Positions 19,298 to 27,713 of a stretch of 64,000 nt of DNA are shown in pieces. The stretch covers positions 62,001 through 126,000 of the forward strand of contig JADKIH010000010.1 in assembly GCA_016721305.1 (NCBI GenBank), in the 5' to 3' direction. The DNA is from Bacteroidota bacterium. Lineage in GTDB: Bacteria > Bacteroidota > Bacteroidia > AKYH767-A > 2013-40CM-41-45. The notes below the pieces were generated by a model, which worked only from the letters and a program-made list of their open reading frames with translations, was not told where the DNA came from and searched no databases. Positions within the stretch are counted from its first letter, which is position 1, and each line of letters begins with the position of its first letter. The position numbers and the translations under genes were made by a program.

Positions 19298-20326
19298 ATG
19301 GCAGTTTTACCGCTCGAAGAGTATCTTCAATTAATTCAAAGTAAAAATCCCCTCATCATCGACGCCCGAAGTGAAAATGAGTATTTACATGCTCAAATTC
19401 CGGGTGCCATAAATATTCCTTTGCTGAATAACGAGCACCGTCATCTCGTAGGTACTTGCTTTAAGCAGGAGGGAAGAGAAGCGGCCGTTCGTCTGGGATT
19501 TGAATTGGTGGGTCCGCTCTTCAGTTCGTTTGTAAAGATAGTTGATGAGCTTAATCCTGCCAATAAGGAGGTTTTCGTCTACTGTTGGCGCGGCGGAATG
19601 CGTTCGGGAATCATGACGTGGATTCTCTCTATGGCCGGCTATAAAACGACAACGCTCAAAGGTGGATACAAAGCCTTTCGTCGATATGTGTTCGAAGAAT
19701 TAGCCAAGCCTAAGAAGATAGTAATTCTGGGTGGTCATACCGGAACCGGAAAAACTATTTTGCTCAAAGCACTCCATAAGGCAGGTCAGCAAACTATCGA
19801 TCTGGAAGGACTCGCAAATCACAGGGGTTCTGCTTTTGGTGCGATCGGACTTCCTCCTCAGCCGACGAATGAACATTTCGAAAATATGCTGGCTATGCAA
19901 TGGCGACAAATTGATCCGAATAAAATTGTGTGGCTCGAATCGGAGAGCAGATCGATCGGACGAATAAAAATTCCGGATCAAATTTATCCTGCTTTCAATT
20001 CAGCTCCGATTGTCGAAATCAATATGTCGCTCGAACGACGAATAAAAAATATTCTGGTCGACTACGGATCTTTCCCCAAACAAGAACTGGCCGACTGTAC
20101 CCGCAAAATAGAGAAGCGCCTCGGAAACCTACGAATGAAAGAATGTCTTGCAGCGCTTGAAGAAAATAGAATGGAAGACTGGGTTTCTTTGCTGCTTATT
20201 TACTACGACAAGCTATATTCGCACTCACTTCAGGAACGGTCGGCGGTTCAACGGAAGCTGCTTCAGGTAAGCGACGATGTCAGTGAGGAAGATGTTGTTC
20301 GTTCTTTGATCAAATTAGCTGATTAG
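19298..20326 (+). CDS. mnmH: tRNA 2-selenouridine synthase
   Basis: A 342-residue enzyme (SelU/MnmH) that converts 2-thiouridine to 2-selenouridine at the wobble position of certain tRNAs, using selenophosphate. An N-terminal rhodanese domain has the active cysteine C96 in VYCWRGGMRS. A P-loop domain follows with GGHTGTGKT at 145-153. Length and domain order are standard. ATG 19298 starts the rhodanese domain; in-frame codons upstream to 19154 are not conserved-looking. It is followed after about 100 bases by selD, which makes its selenium donor, so the two form a functional pair. The last codons (LAD and the TAG stop) lie inside an ATTAGCTG octamer array, an unusual way for the gene to end. 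Confidence 0.93.
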   Translation: MAVLPLEEYLQLIQSKNPLIIDARSENEYLHAQIPGAINIPLLNNEHRHLVGTCFKQEGREAAVRLGFELVGPLFSSFVKIVDELNPANKEVFVYCWRGGMRSGIMTWILSMAGYKTTTLKGGYKAFRRYVFEELAKPKKIVILGGHTGTGKTILLKALHKAGQQTIDLEGLANHRGSAFGAIGLPPQPTNEHFENMLAMQWRQIDPNKIVWLESESRSIGRIKIPDQIYPAFNSAPIVEINMSLERRIKNILVDYGSFPKQELADCTRKIEKRLGNLRMKECLAALEENRMEDWVSLLLIYYDKLYSHSLQERSAVQRKLLQVSDDVSEEDVVRSLIKLAD

Positions 20327-20424
20327 TTGATTAGCTGATTAGCTGATTGGGCTTCGCAACTCGCAACCCGCACCCCGCAACTCGCAACCCGCAACCCGCA
20401 ACCCGTAACCCGCAACCCGTAACC
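20314..20424 (+). repeat. composite array: ATTAGCTG octamers then CGCAACC heptamers
   Basis: Four octamers (ATTAGCTG, ATTAGTTG, ATTAGCTG, ATTAGCTG; 20314-20345) begin inside the last codons of mnmH and supply its stop. After ATTGGGCTT come ten heptamers in perfect register (20355-20424), alternating CGCAACC, CGCAACT, CGCACCC and CGTAACC. The array ends 7 bases before the selD ATG at 20432, so both gene boundaries are set by repeat sequence. Confidence 0.92.
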
Positions 20425-20431
20425 CGCCCCA

Positions 20432-21478
20432 ATGCTCGACACAAACACCAAACCCACAACTCTCTCCAAAGGCTCCGGCTGCGGATGTAAGATCGCTCCG
20501 GCTGTATTGGAAGCCATTTTGAAAGATGTAAAGAACGAAGGTATTTTCCCTTCGCTTGTTGCAGGCTTTGAAACGAAAGATGACGCTGCCGCGTGGCGAC
20601 TCGATAATGGAATGCTATTGTTGAGTACGACGGATTTCTTTACGCCGATTGTCGATGATCCGTTCGACTTCGCGCGTGTGGCTGCGACCAATGCGTTGAG
20701 CGACATTTATGCTATGGGAGGAAAGCCGATTTTCTCACTGGCTGTTCTGGGATTTCCTGTTGAGAAGTATGAGAATTCCGTGGTCACTCAAATTTTGAAT
20801 GGAGCCTCTGAAGTTTGCAAAGCAGCAGGTATCCCAATTGCAGGCGGACATAGCATCAATATTCCTGAACCGGTTTTCGGATTGGTGGTGAATGGAATGG
20901 TCGAAGAAAAATATCTGAAGAAAAACTCCACGGCAAAATCGGGAGATCTTTTGTTTCTCACCAAGTCAATCGGAACCGGAATTGTTTCGGCGGCTTCTAA
21001 AAGAGGAAAAGCGAACGAAGAACATGTAAAGGCTTCGATTGAGTCGATGTGTACGCTCAATAAAGCAGGAGCAGAGCTGGCAAAAATTTCAGGAGTGAAT
21101 GCTATGACAGACATTACAGGCTTCGGATTACTTGGGCATATCATCGAAATGTGTGAAGGTTCCGGACTATCAGCTGAAATCGATTTCAAAAATGTTCAGT
21201 TGTTGCCGGGCGTTCCTGAATATGCCGCGCAATTTATTTTCCCTGATAATACTCCTCGTATCTGGAATGCTGCTGAAAAGAAAACGACAGGCATTGCAGG
21301 TCCATCCTTTATTTCGCTTTGCGATCCACAAACAAGTGGCGGAATCCTGATTTCGGTTTCTGAAAATGGAGTAGAAGAAGTGAAGAAATTTTTCAAGGCC
21401 AACGGACTCGAAAAATACCTGTTGCCTATCGGAAGAATGATGCAGAAGGGGGAATTTGCAGTAAAGGTGATCGAATAA
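20432..21478 (+). CDS. selD: selenide, water dikinase (Cys form)
   Basis: A 348-residue enzyme that makes selenophosphate from selenide and ATP, the donor for selenouridine in tRNA. The catalytic motif is GSGCGCK with Cys17, Cys19 and Lys20, the same positions as the essential Cys17 and Lys20 of Escherichia coli SelD, so this is a Cys rather than a selenocysteine form. The ATP-binding Asp residues are seen in TTDFFTPIVDDP, and the conserved NALSDIYAMGG segment follows. The length is normal and the frame intact. With mnmH directly upstream, selenium use for tRNA modification is clear. No selA, selB or selC is visible here, so selenocysteine synthesis cannot be judged. The start codon sits directly behind a CGCAACC array with no other leader. 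Confidence 0.95.
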   Translation: MLDTNTKPTTLSKGSGCGCKIAPAVLEAILKDVKNEGIFPSLVAGFETKDDAAAWRLDNGMLLLSTTDFFTPIVDDPFDFARVAATNALSDIYAMGGKPIFSLAVLGFPVEKYENSVVTQILNGASEVCKAAGIPIAGGHSINIPEPVFGLVVNGMVEEKYLKKNSTAKSGDLLFLTKSIGTGIVSAASKRGKANEEHVKASIESMCTLNKAGAELAKISGVNAMTDITGFGLLGHIIEMCEGSGLSAEIDFKNVQLLPGVPEYAAQFIFPDNTPRIWNAAEKKTTGIAGPSFISLCDPQTSGGILISVSENGVEEVKKFFKANGLEKYLLPIGRMMQKGEFAVKVIE

Positions 21479-22129
21479 TTACTTCAGAAGCCCGTCTTTC
21501 ATGACCAACTTCCTGTCGGCCATATTGGCGAGCTCTTCGTTATGCGTAACGATGACGAAGGTCTGATTCAGATTTTTTCTCAAATCAAAAAAGAGCTGAT
21601 GCAAGGCTTTGGCTGATGCCGAATCGAGATTGCCTGATGGTTCATCGGCAAAGATGGCAGCCGGATTATTCACAAGCGCTCTTGCTACAGCGATCCGTTG
21701 CTGTTCACCACCACTCAGTTCGGACGGACGATGAGAAGCTCGCTCAGCGAGTCCTAATTGCTCCAGAAGCGACATGGCCTTAGTTGTTGCCGAACTTTTT
21801 CCGTGACCGCTGATCAGTGCCGGCATCATCACGTTTTCCAATGCAGTAAATTCCGGTAAAAGATGGTGTGCCTGAAAAACGAAACCAATTTTCTGATTCC
21901 GAAACGCCGACAATTTCTTTGCCGAAAGCGAAGTGACTTCCACTTCGTCAATTAACAGTTTCCCTTTATCGGCAGAATCCAACGTACCCAGGATATGAAG
22001 CAACGTACTTTTTCCCGCCCCCGAAGCTCCAACAATAGAAACAATTTCCCCCTTTTCAATCTGAAGGTCGATGCCTTTTAATACTGCCAGGGAGTTGTAC
22101 GATTTGAAGAGGGAGTGGGCGCGGATCAT
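21479..22129 (-). CDS. lolD: ABC transporter ATP-binding protein, LolD type
   Basis: A 216-residue ATPase of the MacB/LolD subfamily. In the Lol system it powers release of lipoproteins from the inner membrane with LolC/E. Walker A GASGAGKST is at about 34-42, the Q-loop in FVFQAHHLLPEF, the signature LSGGEQQR, Walker B AAIFADEPSGNLD and the switch His in VTHNEE. The FADEPSGNLD and AHHLLPEFTALENVMMP stretches are characteristic of LolD. No permease partner is next to it, as is common in Bacteroidota, so the exact transporter is inferred. It is convergent with selD, with no space between the two stop codons. The upstream region carries an inverted pair of ATTAGCTR octamer arrays. Confidence 0.88.
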   Translation of the reverse strand: MIRAHSLFKSYNSLAVLKGIDLQIEKGEIVSIVGASGAGKSTLLHILGTLDSADKGKLLIDEVEVTSLSAKKLSAFRNQKIGFVFQAHHLLPEFTALENVMMPALISGHGKSSATTKAMSLLEQLGLAERASHRPSELSGGEQQRIAVARALVNNPAAIFADEPSGNLDSASAKALHQLFFDLRKNLNQTFVIVTHNEELANMADRKLVMKDGLLK

Positions 22130-22148
22130 GGTGCGCGCTAAGGTAGGG

Positions 22149-22261
22149 AATTAGACGATTAGCTGATTAGCTAATTAGCTAATGGGCGGTACGGTTAAAC
22201 TCTTACCGTTTGTTTCTATGGAAGCTACCATTCATTAGCTAATCAGCTAATCGCCTAATTG
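22149..22261. repeat. inverted pair of ATTAGCTR octamer arrays
   Basis: The left arm 22149-22186 holds ATTAGACG, ATTAGCTG, ATTAGCTA and ATTAGCTA. The right arm 22233-22261 is close to the reverse complement, including the variant unit (ATTAGGCG read backwards). The matching variant shows that the two arms are copies of one sequence in opposite orientation. The centre of about 47 bases contains a small hairpin, ACGGT with ACCGT. The remaining 170 bases to the gene at 22432 show nothing clear. It sits in the divergent promoter region of lolD and the zapA operon. Confidence 0.88.
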
Positions 22262-22431
22262 CCAATAGAAAGCAAATTCTCAACCCGCGAAAGCGCTCAC
22301 TAAGTAGCCAATCAGCTACCACACCGCATCGCCCTGAAAACGTGAACACTGCCTGTTAATAATTTATGTGATTATTTAAATATTTTTTGTTACTTGCAGC
22401 ATATATTTAAACAACTCAAATCCAAGCTGTC

Positions 22432-22737
22432 ATGGCTGAGCAACTGGACCTTAAAACTAATTTCTCTGCACTCGAATCTCGCATTCAAAAATTGATACAT
22501 TTGCATGAGGAATTGAAGAAAAGCAATCAACAATTGCTGGCCGACAATAACCGGTTAATGCTTGAGTTGGATGATGAGCGGAATAAAATCCGCCGATTAG
22601 AAGAAGGGTATAAGAATCTGAAGGAAATCGAATCGTCGACAACCAAACAGAGCATTACCAATATGAAAAGAAGAATTAATGATATCATCGTCGAAATCGA
22701 TAAGAATATGGCGTTGATAGATGATAACCATAAGTGA
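22432..22737 (+). CDS. coiled-coil protein encoded upstream of zapA
   Basis: A 101-residue, wholly alpha-helical and strongly charged protein. Heptad patterns run from about residue 10 to 70 (LESRIQKLIHLHEELKKSNQ, then NNRLMLELDDERNKIRRLEE). No signal peptide or membrane segment is present. In Bacteroidota a small coiled-coil protein is commonly encoded directly before zapA and is probably a cell-division factor similar in style to ZapB; that role is inferred from position and shape, not from homology I can show. The gene overlaps the longest possible zapA frame by four bases (GTGA), which points to coupled translation. Confidence 0.8.
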   Translation: MAEQLDLKTNFSALESRIQKLIHLHEELKKSNQQLLADNNRLMLELDDERNKIRRLEEGYKNLKEIESSTTKQSITNMKRRINDIIVEIDKNMALIDDNHK

Positions 22738-22748
22738 ATCCACCCTCA

Positions 22749-23057
22749 ATGGGAGAATTACTGTCCATAAAAGTTTCCATCGCGAACCGCACCTATCCGC
22801 TCCGTATCACTCACATGGAGCAGGAGAAGGTATTACAGGCCGCTGAAAATATCAACAAGCGAATAAAGGAGTTTGAAGATAACTATGCCGTGAAAGACAA
22901 GCAAGATCTTCTTGCTATGTCGGCATTGCAGTTCGCAAGCGAAGCTCTTGGCTCAAAACAGGATAATAAGTCGAATACCGAACAGGAATCAAAAGATCAG
23001 ATCGAATACCTGACTCTTTTGGTCGACGAATATCTTGCGCAGAATTCTAACCAATAA
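22749..23057 (+). CDS. zapA: cell division protein ZapA
   Basis: A protein of 102 residues that bundles FtsZ filaments at the division site. The N-terminal domain reads LLSIKVSIANRTYPLRI and is followed by the ZapA helix (EKVLQAAENINKRIKEFE, then KDKQDLLAMSALQFASEAL) and a C-terminal coiled coil. Start choice: ATG 22749 gives the family-like MGELLSIKV. A GTG at 22734 would add five residues and overlap the upstream stop as GTGA. The gene order coiled-coil protein, zapA, 6S-like RNA, rny supports the call. Confidence 0.92.
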   Translation: MGELLSIKVSIANRTYPLRITHMEQEKVLQAAENINKRIKEFEDNYAVKDKQDLLAMSALQFASEALGSKQDNKSNTEQESKDQIEYLTLLVDEYLAQNSNQ

Positions 23058-23099
23058 GGTACCGTTCTTTGAAGATAAGTTATGATAAGCGCGTCGGTC

Positions 23100-23326
23100 A
23101 CGATGCCTTGTCTTACTATAATGCATTCCCGCATTAGTTCCGGATCACTTATAAACTCAACATTTCAATACAATTGAGGCTATCGTTCAATGTCTTCTAT
23201 GACAGGCTGCAATTCTCACGCAAGTGAGATCCACATCGTGGTTAACAGCAGAAGTCAGAAATAGGCAGACCGCCTCACCCATGACTTAGGGGTTTAACAA
23301 GTCCCGGAATTAATGCGGGTTTTTTA
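23100..23326 (+). ncRNA. ssrS: probable 6S RNA between zapA and rny
   Basis: A 358-base gap between zapA and rny contains a structured RNA. CCCGCATTAGTTCCGG at 23128-23143 pairs with CCGGAATTAATGCGGG at 23304-23319 over 16 positions with one G-U, closing a domain of about 190 bases, and a run of seven T follows (23320-23326), so the 3' arm also ends as a terminator. Inside are a TCTCAC-GCAA-GTGAGA hairpin (23214-23229), AGGC/GCCT, and GACTT/AAGTC next to the closing stem. In many bacteria the 6S RNA gene lies beside zapA. 6S RNA binds the sigma70 holoenzyme and lowers transcription in slow growth. The identification rests on position and the long closed stem; the 5' end is approximate. Confidence 0.6.
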
Positions 23327-23415
23327 TTGGATCAAAGTGATGTCGATCCTCTATTAAATCAGTCAAAACTTAAATCAATATAAATCTAACCACTTAATTA
23401 CCCGTTCATTCAATT

Positions 23416-24985
23416 ATGGAGTCTACCATACCAGCCTTATACCTGATCATCGGAAGTGTGCTGTCTCTTGTTGTCGGTTACGTTGTTGCTTCAACAATGT
23501 CCAAAAGAGCTGCCCAAGCCAAAGAACAGGTTGCCGGCGATAAAGCAAAAATCATCATCAAAGAAGCTGAGTCAAGCTGAGGTGATCAAGAAAAATCGAA
23601 TTCTCGAAGCAAAAGAGAAATTCCTTCAATTAAAAACCGAACACGAAAAAGCTATCTCCGAAAAGGACAAAGCAATCAATGCCGCTGAAAATCGTGTTAA
23701 ACAAAAAGAAACTACGATTGCTCAAAAATTAGAGCAAACTCAACGGAAAGAAAAAGAATACGAAACTCTTCAGGCTAATCTGAAGAATCAACTGGAAATC
23801 CTCGAAGCAAAAAAAGAAGAAGTAGGTAAACTTCATCAACGTCAGGTAGAGCAACTCGAAAAAATCAGCGGACTCAGCGTCGATCAGGCGAAGTCGCAAT
23901 TAGTAGAAGCTCTCAAAGCTGAAGCGAAAACGGAAGCGATGTCATATATCAAAGACATCATGGAAGAAGCGAAGCTTACGGCTAACAAAGAATCTAAACG
24001 TATCGTTATCCAAACCATTCAACGTGTTGCCACTGAGCATGCGGTTGAAAATGCGGTGACGATTTTCAATATCGAAAACGACGAAGTAAAAGGTCGTATC
24101 ATCGGTCGCGAAGGACGTAACATCCGTGCGCTCGAAGCTGCTACCGGCGTCGAAATTATCGTCGACGATACTCCTGAAACTATCATCCTTTCCGGCTTCG
24201 ATCCAATCCGTCGTGAGTTGGCTCGTCTGGCTCTTCACCAATTGGTAAGCGACGGACGTATTCACCCGGCACGTATCGAAGAGGTCGTGGCGAAAGTAAA
24301 ACGTCAGCTCGAAGATGAAATCGTTGAAGTTGGTAAGCGTACAACTATCGACTTAGGTGTTCACGGTCTTGCACCTGAACTGATCCGTATGGTCGGTCGT
24401 ATGAAATATCGTTCTTCTTACGGACAAAATCTCTTACAACACTCTCGCGAAGTAGCCAATCTTTGTGCAATCATGGCAGCTGAATTAGGGCTGAATGTGA
24501 AACTGGCAAAACGCGCAGGTCTTTTACACGATATCGGCAAAGTGCCTGATGATGAACCGGAATTACACACGCTATCCTCGGTATGAAACTCGCCGAGAAG
24601 CATAAGGCAAATCCGGAAGTCGTTAACGCCATCGGTGCTCACCACGACGAAATCGAAATGACTAGCATGATCTCGCCAATTGTTCAGGTCTGTGATGCCA
24701 TCTCCGGTGCCCGTCCGGGTGCCCGCCGTGAAGTTGTTGAATCGTACATCAAACGTCTCAAGGATATGGAAGCGCTCGCTTTGTCTTATCCCGGCGTTGA
24801 AACATTCGCTATCCAGGCGGGTCGTGAACTACGTGTAGTCGTTCAGAGTGAAGAAAATCACCGACAAACAAGCGGAAGTTCTTTCATTCGATATCGCTAA
24901 CCGTATCCAAACGGAAATGACGTATCCCGGTCAGGTAAAAGTAACAGTGATCCGCGAAACGCGCTCTGTCAATTACGCGAAGTAA
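23416..24985 (+). CDS. rny: ribonuclease Y, frames broken
   Basis: Membrane-anchored endoribonuclease that starts mRNA decay. The true start is ATG 23416 (MESTIPALYLIIGSVLSLVVGY), giving the N-terminal membrane helix. Next come a long charged coiled coil (about residues 30-200), a KH domain with GREGRNIRALE, and an HD domain with LLHDIGK and the AIGAHHDEIE region. Three frame breaks interrupt it: near 23574 (two bases lost in KEAEAQAEVIKK), near 24567 (one C lost before HAILGMKL) and near 24853 (one A gained before KITDKQAEV). The last part reads FDIANRIQTEMTYPGQVKV and ends NYAK. Restored length is 523 residues, the normal size. The high conservation in all frames argues for sequencing errors. 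Confidence 0.93.
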
Positions 24986-24997
24986 AATCGACCCGAC

Positions 24998-26250
24998 ATG
25001 ACGCTGTCAAAGAACGTATTGACTGTGATGACAGGTACCGTCATCGGACAGTTAATACCTGTTCTTGCTACGCCATTACTTTCCCGCCTTTATTCTGCCG
25101 AACAATTCGGAATACTCGCTCTGTACATGAGTATCTCTGCACTTTTTGTATTGATCGCCTCCGGTCGCTACGAAATGGCCATTATGCTGCCGCCTGAAAA
25201 GGAAAAGGCTAATAATCTGGTCGGACTCTCTCTCTCATTTACCGTTCTCACAACGCTTCTGTCTGTTGTGATCGTCGGCATCTTCCGCGAACTTTTTGCG
25301 CATTGGTTTAAGGCCGAATCACTCGGGCGGTATCTGATGCTCATTCCGGTTTCCGTTTTTGCCATGGGCATTTATCAGACGTTTTACAATTGGGCATTAA
25401 GAGAGAAATTATTCAAAGTGATTTCATCGAGCCGCATTGTACAAAGCATCGGAACAGTTGTAGCAAGTCTGATTATCGGGTGGACGCAGACTTTTGTGCA
25501 GGGACTTATTATCGGATTTATTGCAGGACAATTTTTGGGTGCGATTTATATCTTCATCATCATTCATGTACGGCAACCAATCGAGTGGGGAGTGATTCGC
25601 TACCAACGCATCCGTGAAGTTGCTCATGAATTTCGTGATTTTCCACGGATCAATATTTTTCATGCTTTGCTCGATACTTTACAAAACTACGGACTAAATA
25701 TTTTGATCTCCATTAGTTTCGGCAATCAGGTTCTCGGCTTTGGTTTTCTTTCTCGTACCGTATTCTCAGAGCACCCCTGGCTATTGTCGGTTCAGCTTAT
25801 TCACAGGTGTTGTACAGCGAAGTCAATACGATGAAAATAAATGGCACACCGTTCAAGCCATTGCTTATTAAATCGATTCGGAAAATTATGCTGATTTGCT
25901 TTCCGTTCTTCCTCGTGTTACTTTTCTTCGCGCCATTCATTTTTAAAATAGCCTTCGGCGATGAATGGGAGCAAGCCGGTGTTCTCACTCGCTTACTCAT
26001 TCCTTGGCTGGTGATGAACTTCCTGGCGTCGCCGATTTCTCAGGTGCCAAATATTATGGGACAACAACGAAAAGCTTTCTTGATAAATCTAATCGTTGTA
26101 CTTGCAGCCTTCGCCGGACTGATCCTTTCCATTCAAGTCGCAACATCTTTCGAATATCCGTTCCTCGTATTCTCTACAATCTCGGCGTTGTACCTTATTT
26201 ATTTTGTGAGGTGGATTTTGAGGCTCTCGGGAGATAAATTCAGAATTTAG
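24998..26250 (+). CDS. polysaccharide flippase (Wzx-like, MOP superfamily), frame broken
   Basis: A multi-helix membrane protein of about 417 residues that should flip lipid-linked oligosaccharide units across the inner membrane. The N-terminus reads LSKNVLTVMTGTVIGQLIPVLATPLLSRLYSAEQFG, typical of the oligosaccharide flippase family, and about ten to twelve hydrophobic segments follow. A one-base break near 25775 (expected LRAPLAIVGSAYSQVLYSE) joins the two parts. It starts 13 bases after rny and opens the polysaccharide locus. The last codons (FRI and TAG) overlap an AATTCAG heptamer array, so the natural C-terminus may be altered. Confidence 0.85.
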
Positions 26251-26264
26251 AATTTAAAATTGTG
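26237..26264 (+). repeat. short heptamer array (AATTCAG/AATTTAG) over a stop codon
   Basis: AATTCAG, AATTTAG, AATTTAA and AATTGTG in 7-base register. The second unit carries the TAG stop codon of the flippase gene. The same unit family appears at 14245 and 49069. Confidence 0.7.
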
Positions 26265-26301
26265 AACAACAGATTTGGTTTAAGCTAGCTTAAGCACATG
26301 A

Positions 26302-26334
26302 GCATTATGAATTCATAATCACAATTCATAATGC
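26302..26334. terminator. hairpin between convergent genes
   Basis: GCATTATGAATT and AATTCATAATGC form a perfect 12-bp stem around a 9-base loop. It covers the stop codon of the minus-strand polymerase gene. There is no T-run, so it may be a bidirectional 3'-end hairpin or mRNA-stabilising stem rather than a classical terminator. A second palindrome, TTAAGCTAGCTTAA, lies at 26280-26293. Confidence 0.5.
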
Positions 26335-27713
26335 TTCTTCTCGGAATTCAACGAAGCTGCCCAAAACAAAACCGCCGGTATCACCATTCCCTCCAGTATT
26401 ACCGATTTGTATCCTTCCGGTCCGGTGCGAATGATCATCGGGATGGAAGCGATAAAGCCGGGGATGGCAAGAATCATCATGAATCGAACGAGTGTTCTTT
26501 TTTCACTCATATTCTTTGGGAAAATATTCCAGATGAAAGCGAATAATGCTCCGAGCGCAATCCCGCCCAAAATTACGCCGATCACTCCGAAGTTTAAATA
26601 CCAGCCGGTGATGTGATTAATAGTGAAACCCTGAACGCCCGGATTCTGCGCGATCGTGATGTAGTGCTGGTAAATGTCGGGCGGACGATTTGGAAGAATC
26701 AATCTTGGCACTAACGAGTAAGCAAGCGTTGCAAAACTGGAACCGTAGGTGATTGGAACCTGATAATGTATGGCGCCATACATGGACATATGTCCGGAAA
26801 AAATTTCGTTGCTAAAGACCAGACTTGTTACCGCTTGTATTCCGGAAAAATGTTGTGTCGCTTCTTTTGGAGCTTCTCCCATATTCAGATGCAATGCGTC
26901 AAGAACGGGCATTGCTCGAGTGAGTTCAATGAGGAAAATAGGAACCATCAAAGTCAGTGCAACGATGACCATGTTTTTCGGGCTCACCTTCTTTCGGTTG
27001 ATGAAAGAAAATATGATGGTAAAGAGTCCGGAGAAAACAATGTCGTGCCGGCTGCCGATGATCAGGGTAAAGAAAAGTACGATGGTAATAAGCAGAAGGT
27101 ATTTCACCATTCCGTACTTTATAGGCTTCGATGCAATTTGTAAGGCTTGATTACGATCTAGATATATCATAAAGCCGGTAAATGCTGTCAGAACCGAAAA
27201 ACTTTTAAAGAGCTGAAATAAGGAGTAGAACTTGCCATTATTATGACTGATAAAAAGGTAAATCGATTCGTGATTTAATGAAGCTTCTTCTAACTGGCGA
27301 CGGATAAAAATGTACGACAGCACTAAACTTAAGCCGGAGATTAGAAAAACCAAATTGTGATTTATGGTGATTGGTTTCTTTCCATTTTGCTCTTGGGGCT
27401 TTTTTATCAGAAACAAACAGGTAAGCTGATAACAAATGATGTACAAGGCGTAATAGATAATGCTCTTCAGATAATCGCCATTTAATTCGATGGCAAATAG
27501 TTTTTGAAAATAACCGTAATAATGCAATCCGTAATTCTCCAACTTGTTATTATTGAAAAGATCATAGGTGATAAACCATGCCCCCAGCATCGACCAATAA
27601 TATAAGAATAGAGTAGGGAGGACGAGCAAAAAATTCTTCGTCTTCTTCCAGAGCAACATTTGTAAATAAATAATCAGTCCGGTCGAAATGATGAGTGTGA
27701 GATAAAAGGTCAT
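26319..27713 (-). CDS. oligosaccharide repeat-unit polymerase (Wzy-like)
   Basis: A 464-residue integral-membrane protein with about twelve hydrophobic helices and few polar loops. This is the pattern of O-antigen or capsule polymerases, which join lipid-linked repeat units in the periplasm. A long periplasmic loop lies near residues 290-370 (GAIHYQVPITYGSSFATLAYSLVP, then NRPPDIYQHYITIAQNPGVQG), similar in style to O-antigen polymerase loops. Sequence identity in this class is low, so the call rests on topology and context. The start codon overlaps the stop of the upstream glycosyltransferase gene as ATGA, indicating translational coupling. It lies on the opposite strand to the rest of the polysaccharide locus. 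Confidence 0.75.
   Translation of the reverse strand: MTFYLTLIISTGLIIYLQMLLWKKTKNFLLVLPTLFLYYWSMLGAWFITYDLFNNNKLENYGLHYYGYFQKLFAIELNGDYLKSIIYYALYIICYQLTCLFLIKKPQEQNGKKPITINHNLVFLISGLSLVLSYIFIRRQLEEASLNHESIYLFISHNNGKFYSLFQLFKSFSVLTAFTGFMIYLDRNQALQIASKPIKYGMVKYLLLITIVLFFTLIIGSRHDIVFSGLFTIIFSFINRKKVSPKNMVIVALTLMVPIFLIELTRAMPVLDALHLNMGEAPKEATQHFSGIQAVTSLVFSNEIFSGHMSMYGAIHYQVPITYGSSFATLAYSLVPRLILPNRPPDIYQHYITIAQNPGVQGFTINHITGWYLNFGVIGVILGGIALGALFAFIWNIFPKNMSEKRTLVRFMMILAIPGFIASIPMIIRTGPEGYKSVILEGMVIPAVLFWAASLNSEKKHYEL

Noticed and set aside
20432..20500. Selenocysteine codon in selD
   Set aside because: The catalytic position is TGC (Cys17), not TGA.
23416..24985. rny, parE and parC as true pseudogenes
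   Set aside because: Motifs are fully conserved on both sides of each break and the genes are normally needed for growth; error is more likely.
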